Source: an uncultured Sphingobium sp. (GTDB taxonomy: Bacteria > Pseudomonadota > Alphaproteobacteria > Sphingomonadales > Sphingomonadaceae). Taken from it: a stretch of 6,834 nucleotides of DNA. Made by a program: the position numbers and the translations under genes. The notes under the pieces were generated by a model. That model did not search any database. It had not been told where the DNA came from and was given only the letters and a program-made list of their open reading frames with translations. The first letter of the stretch is position 1, and each line of letters starts with the position of its first letter. The DNA lies in contig CAJYHD010000057.1 in assembly GCA_913773715.1 (NCBI GenBank), forward strand, positions 1 through 6,834, in the 5' to 3' direction. This document shows, piece after piece, positions 5,907-6,834 of the stretch.

Positions 5907-6834
5907 GCGCGGCGACCGGGCCTATCCTCGACTTTGGCGGCGAAATCCTTGTTGGGCGCATTGCTCATTTCAAAGCGCAGCGTGCCGCCCTTCACCAGAT
6001 CGGCATGCGCGATCCAGCCCTTGGTCCAGGGCCTCCCGTTCCACGTCACGGACCGGACATAGGGCGTACCCGGACCATTGCCGGGAGCCTCGATCCGCAG
6101 CTTGTGCCCGTTGCCGAGGTTTACGCTTGCCCGCTCGAACAGCGGGCTGCCCAGCACATAGGTCGCGCTGACCGGATCGACCGGATAGAAGCCGAGCGAG
6201 GACAGGATGAACCACGCGCTCATCTGCCCGCAATCGTCATTGCCGATCACGCCGTCGGGCGCGGCCTTGTACATCTCGCGCATCAGACGGCGGACCATCG
6301 CCTGCGTCTTCCACGCCGCGCCACAATAGGCGTAGAGATATGCGACATGGTGGCTCGGTTCGTTGCCATGGGCATATTGGCCGACGAGGCCGCTGATGTC
6401 CGGCGGCGCGCCTTCGGGCAGGGTAGAGTCGGCGGTGAACAGGCCATCCAGCTTCGCCTCGAACGCTGTATCGCCGCCCATCGCCGCGATCAGGCCGTGG
6501 ACGTCATGCTGGTTGAGGAAGGTCGCCTGCCAGCTGTTGCTTTCGGTGAAGTCGCGCCATTTCTTCGAATGGCCGATTTCGTTCGGCGCGAAGGGTTCGG
6601 CCCAGCGCCCGTCAGCGAGTTTCGGTCGCGCAAATCCGGTCTTCGCATCGAAGACATTGCGCCAGTTGCCGCTGCGTTGTCGCAGTAGCGCCGCACGATC
6701 GCTGCTGCCTGCCGCGTCCGCCAGGAAGGCGGCGGCATAATCATCATAGCTATATTCCAGCACGCGCGACACGCTTTCGAAGATGCGGTCGGCGGGGATG
6801 AAGCCCATCTCATCATATTCCCGGATGCCGAGGC
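5903..6834 (-). CDS. GH92 exo-alpha-mannosidase, C-terminal ~310 residues (5' part outside the window)
   Basis: GH92 enzymes are calcium-dependent, inverting exo-alpha-mannosidases that trim mannose from N-glycans or mannans, usually in the periplasm or at the surface. About 310 of an expected ~750 residues are visible. In order they show the (G)FIPAD...SVSRVLEYSYDDYAAA region near 6735-6811, ESNSWQATFLNQHDVHGL around 6495-6549 (its Glu is by position the probable general acid), HGNEPSHHVAYLYAY around 6330-6370, and GNDDCGQMSAWFILSSLGFYPVDP around 6175-6245. The Asp residues of the last block are the expected general base. The C-terminal beta-sandwich closes with GGTLRFEMSNAPN. The frame has no stop up to the window edge, so the ATG at 6806-6808 is internal and not the start. 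The TGA overlaps the ATG of the next gene (ATGA), making this the upstream member of a three-gene operon. Confidence 0.95.
   Translation of the reverse strand, partial: LGIREYDEMGFIPADRIFESVSRVLEYSYDDYAAAFLADAAGSSDRAALLRQRSGNWRNVFDAKTGFARPKLADGRWAEPFAPNEIGHSKKWRDFTESNSWQATFLNQHDVHGLIAAMGGDTAFEAKLDGLFTADSTLPEGAPPDISGLVGQYAHGNEPSHHVAYLYAYCGAAWKTQAMVRRLMREMYKAAPDGVIGNDDCGQMSAWFILSSLGFYPVDPVSATYVLGSPLFERASVNLGNGHKLRIEAPGNGPGTPYVRSVTWNGRPWTKGWIAHADLVKGGTLRFEMSNAPNKDFAAKVEDRPGRRA

Noticed and set aside
1..6834. tRNA, rRNA, CRISPR array, insertion sequence or phage genes
   Set aside because: No cloverleaf, direct-repeat array, transposase or phage-type gene was seen. Coding genes and short gaps explain the whole window.

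Overview
The window looks like a chromosomal segment of a GC-rich alphaproteobacterium, most likely a sphingomonad (Sphingomonadales). This rests on the strong G/C third-position bias, the dut–moeB-type gene pair, the cluster of exported glycan-degrading enzymes and a dispersed-type hairpin repeat of a style common in that group. It is inference from sequence style, not from a phylogenetic marker.

Left part (1–783, minus strand): a housekeeping pair. dut (dUTP pyrophosphatase) probably starts at a TTG behind a strong Shine-Dalgarno. It is followed after 4 nt by a MoeB/ThiF-type E1-like adenylyltransferase that runs off the left edge. A short divergent intergenic region (784–892) separates dut from a plus-strand cutC family gene (893–1639).

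Middle: cutC and the next gene converge. The 107 nt between their stops holds a 78-bp nested inverted repeat (1649–1726). Each 31-nt arm is itself a hairpin, and the two arms differ only at positions where base pairing inside the hairpins is preserved.

Right part (1747–6834, minus strand): a tightly packed three-gene operon for breakdown of fucosylated, mannose-containing glycans, probably N-glycans. In transcription order it encodes a GH92 alpha-mannosidase (only the C-terminal ~310 residues are inside the window), a 751-aa secreted protein that looks like an uncharacterised glycoside hydrolase, and a 635-aa GH29 alpha-L-fucosidase with a Tat-type signal and two C-terminal F5/8-type C (CBM32-like) domains. 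Both junctions are 4-nt ATGA overlaps, so the three proteins are probably translationally coupled. The two complete proteins carry export signals. The likely picture is periplasmic, sequential trimming: fucosidase and mannosidase remove terminal sugars, and the middle protein removes or exposes another residue.

The best candidate for undescribed biology is the middle protein (3651–5906). It has a GH67N/GH20b-like N-terminal domain, a barrel-like core with conserved-looking blocks (GGDPGHT, YPDTAH, NPRP, YSEGINDD) and a C-terminal beta domain, but I cannot assign it to a characterised family. All other long reading frames are shadows of these genes caused by high GC content.
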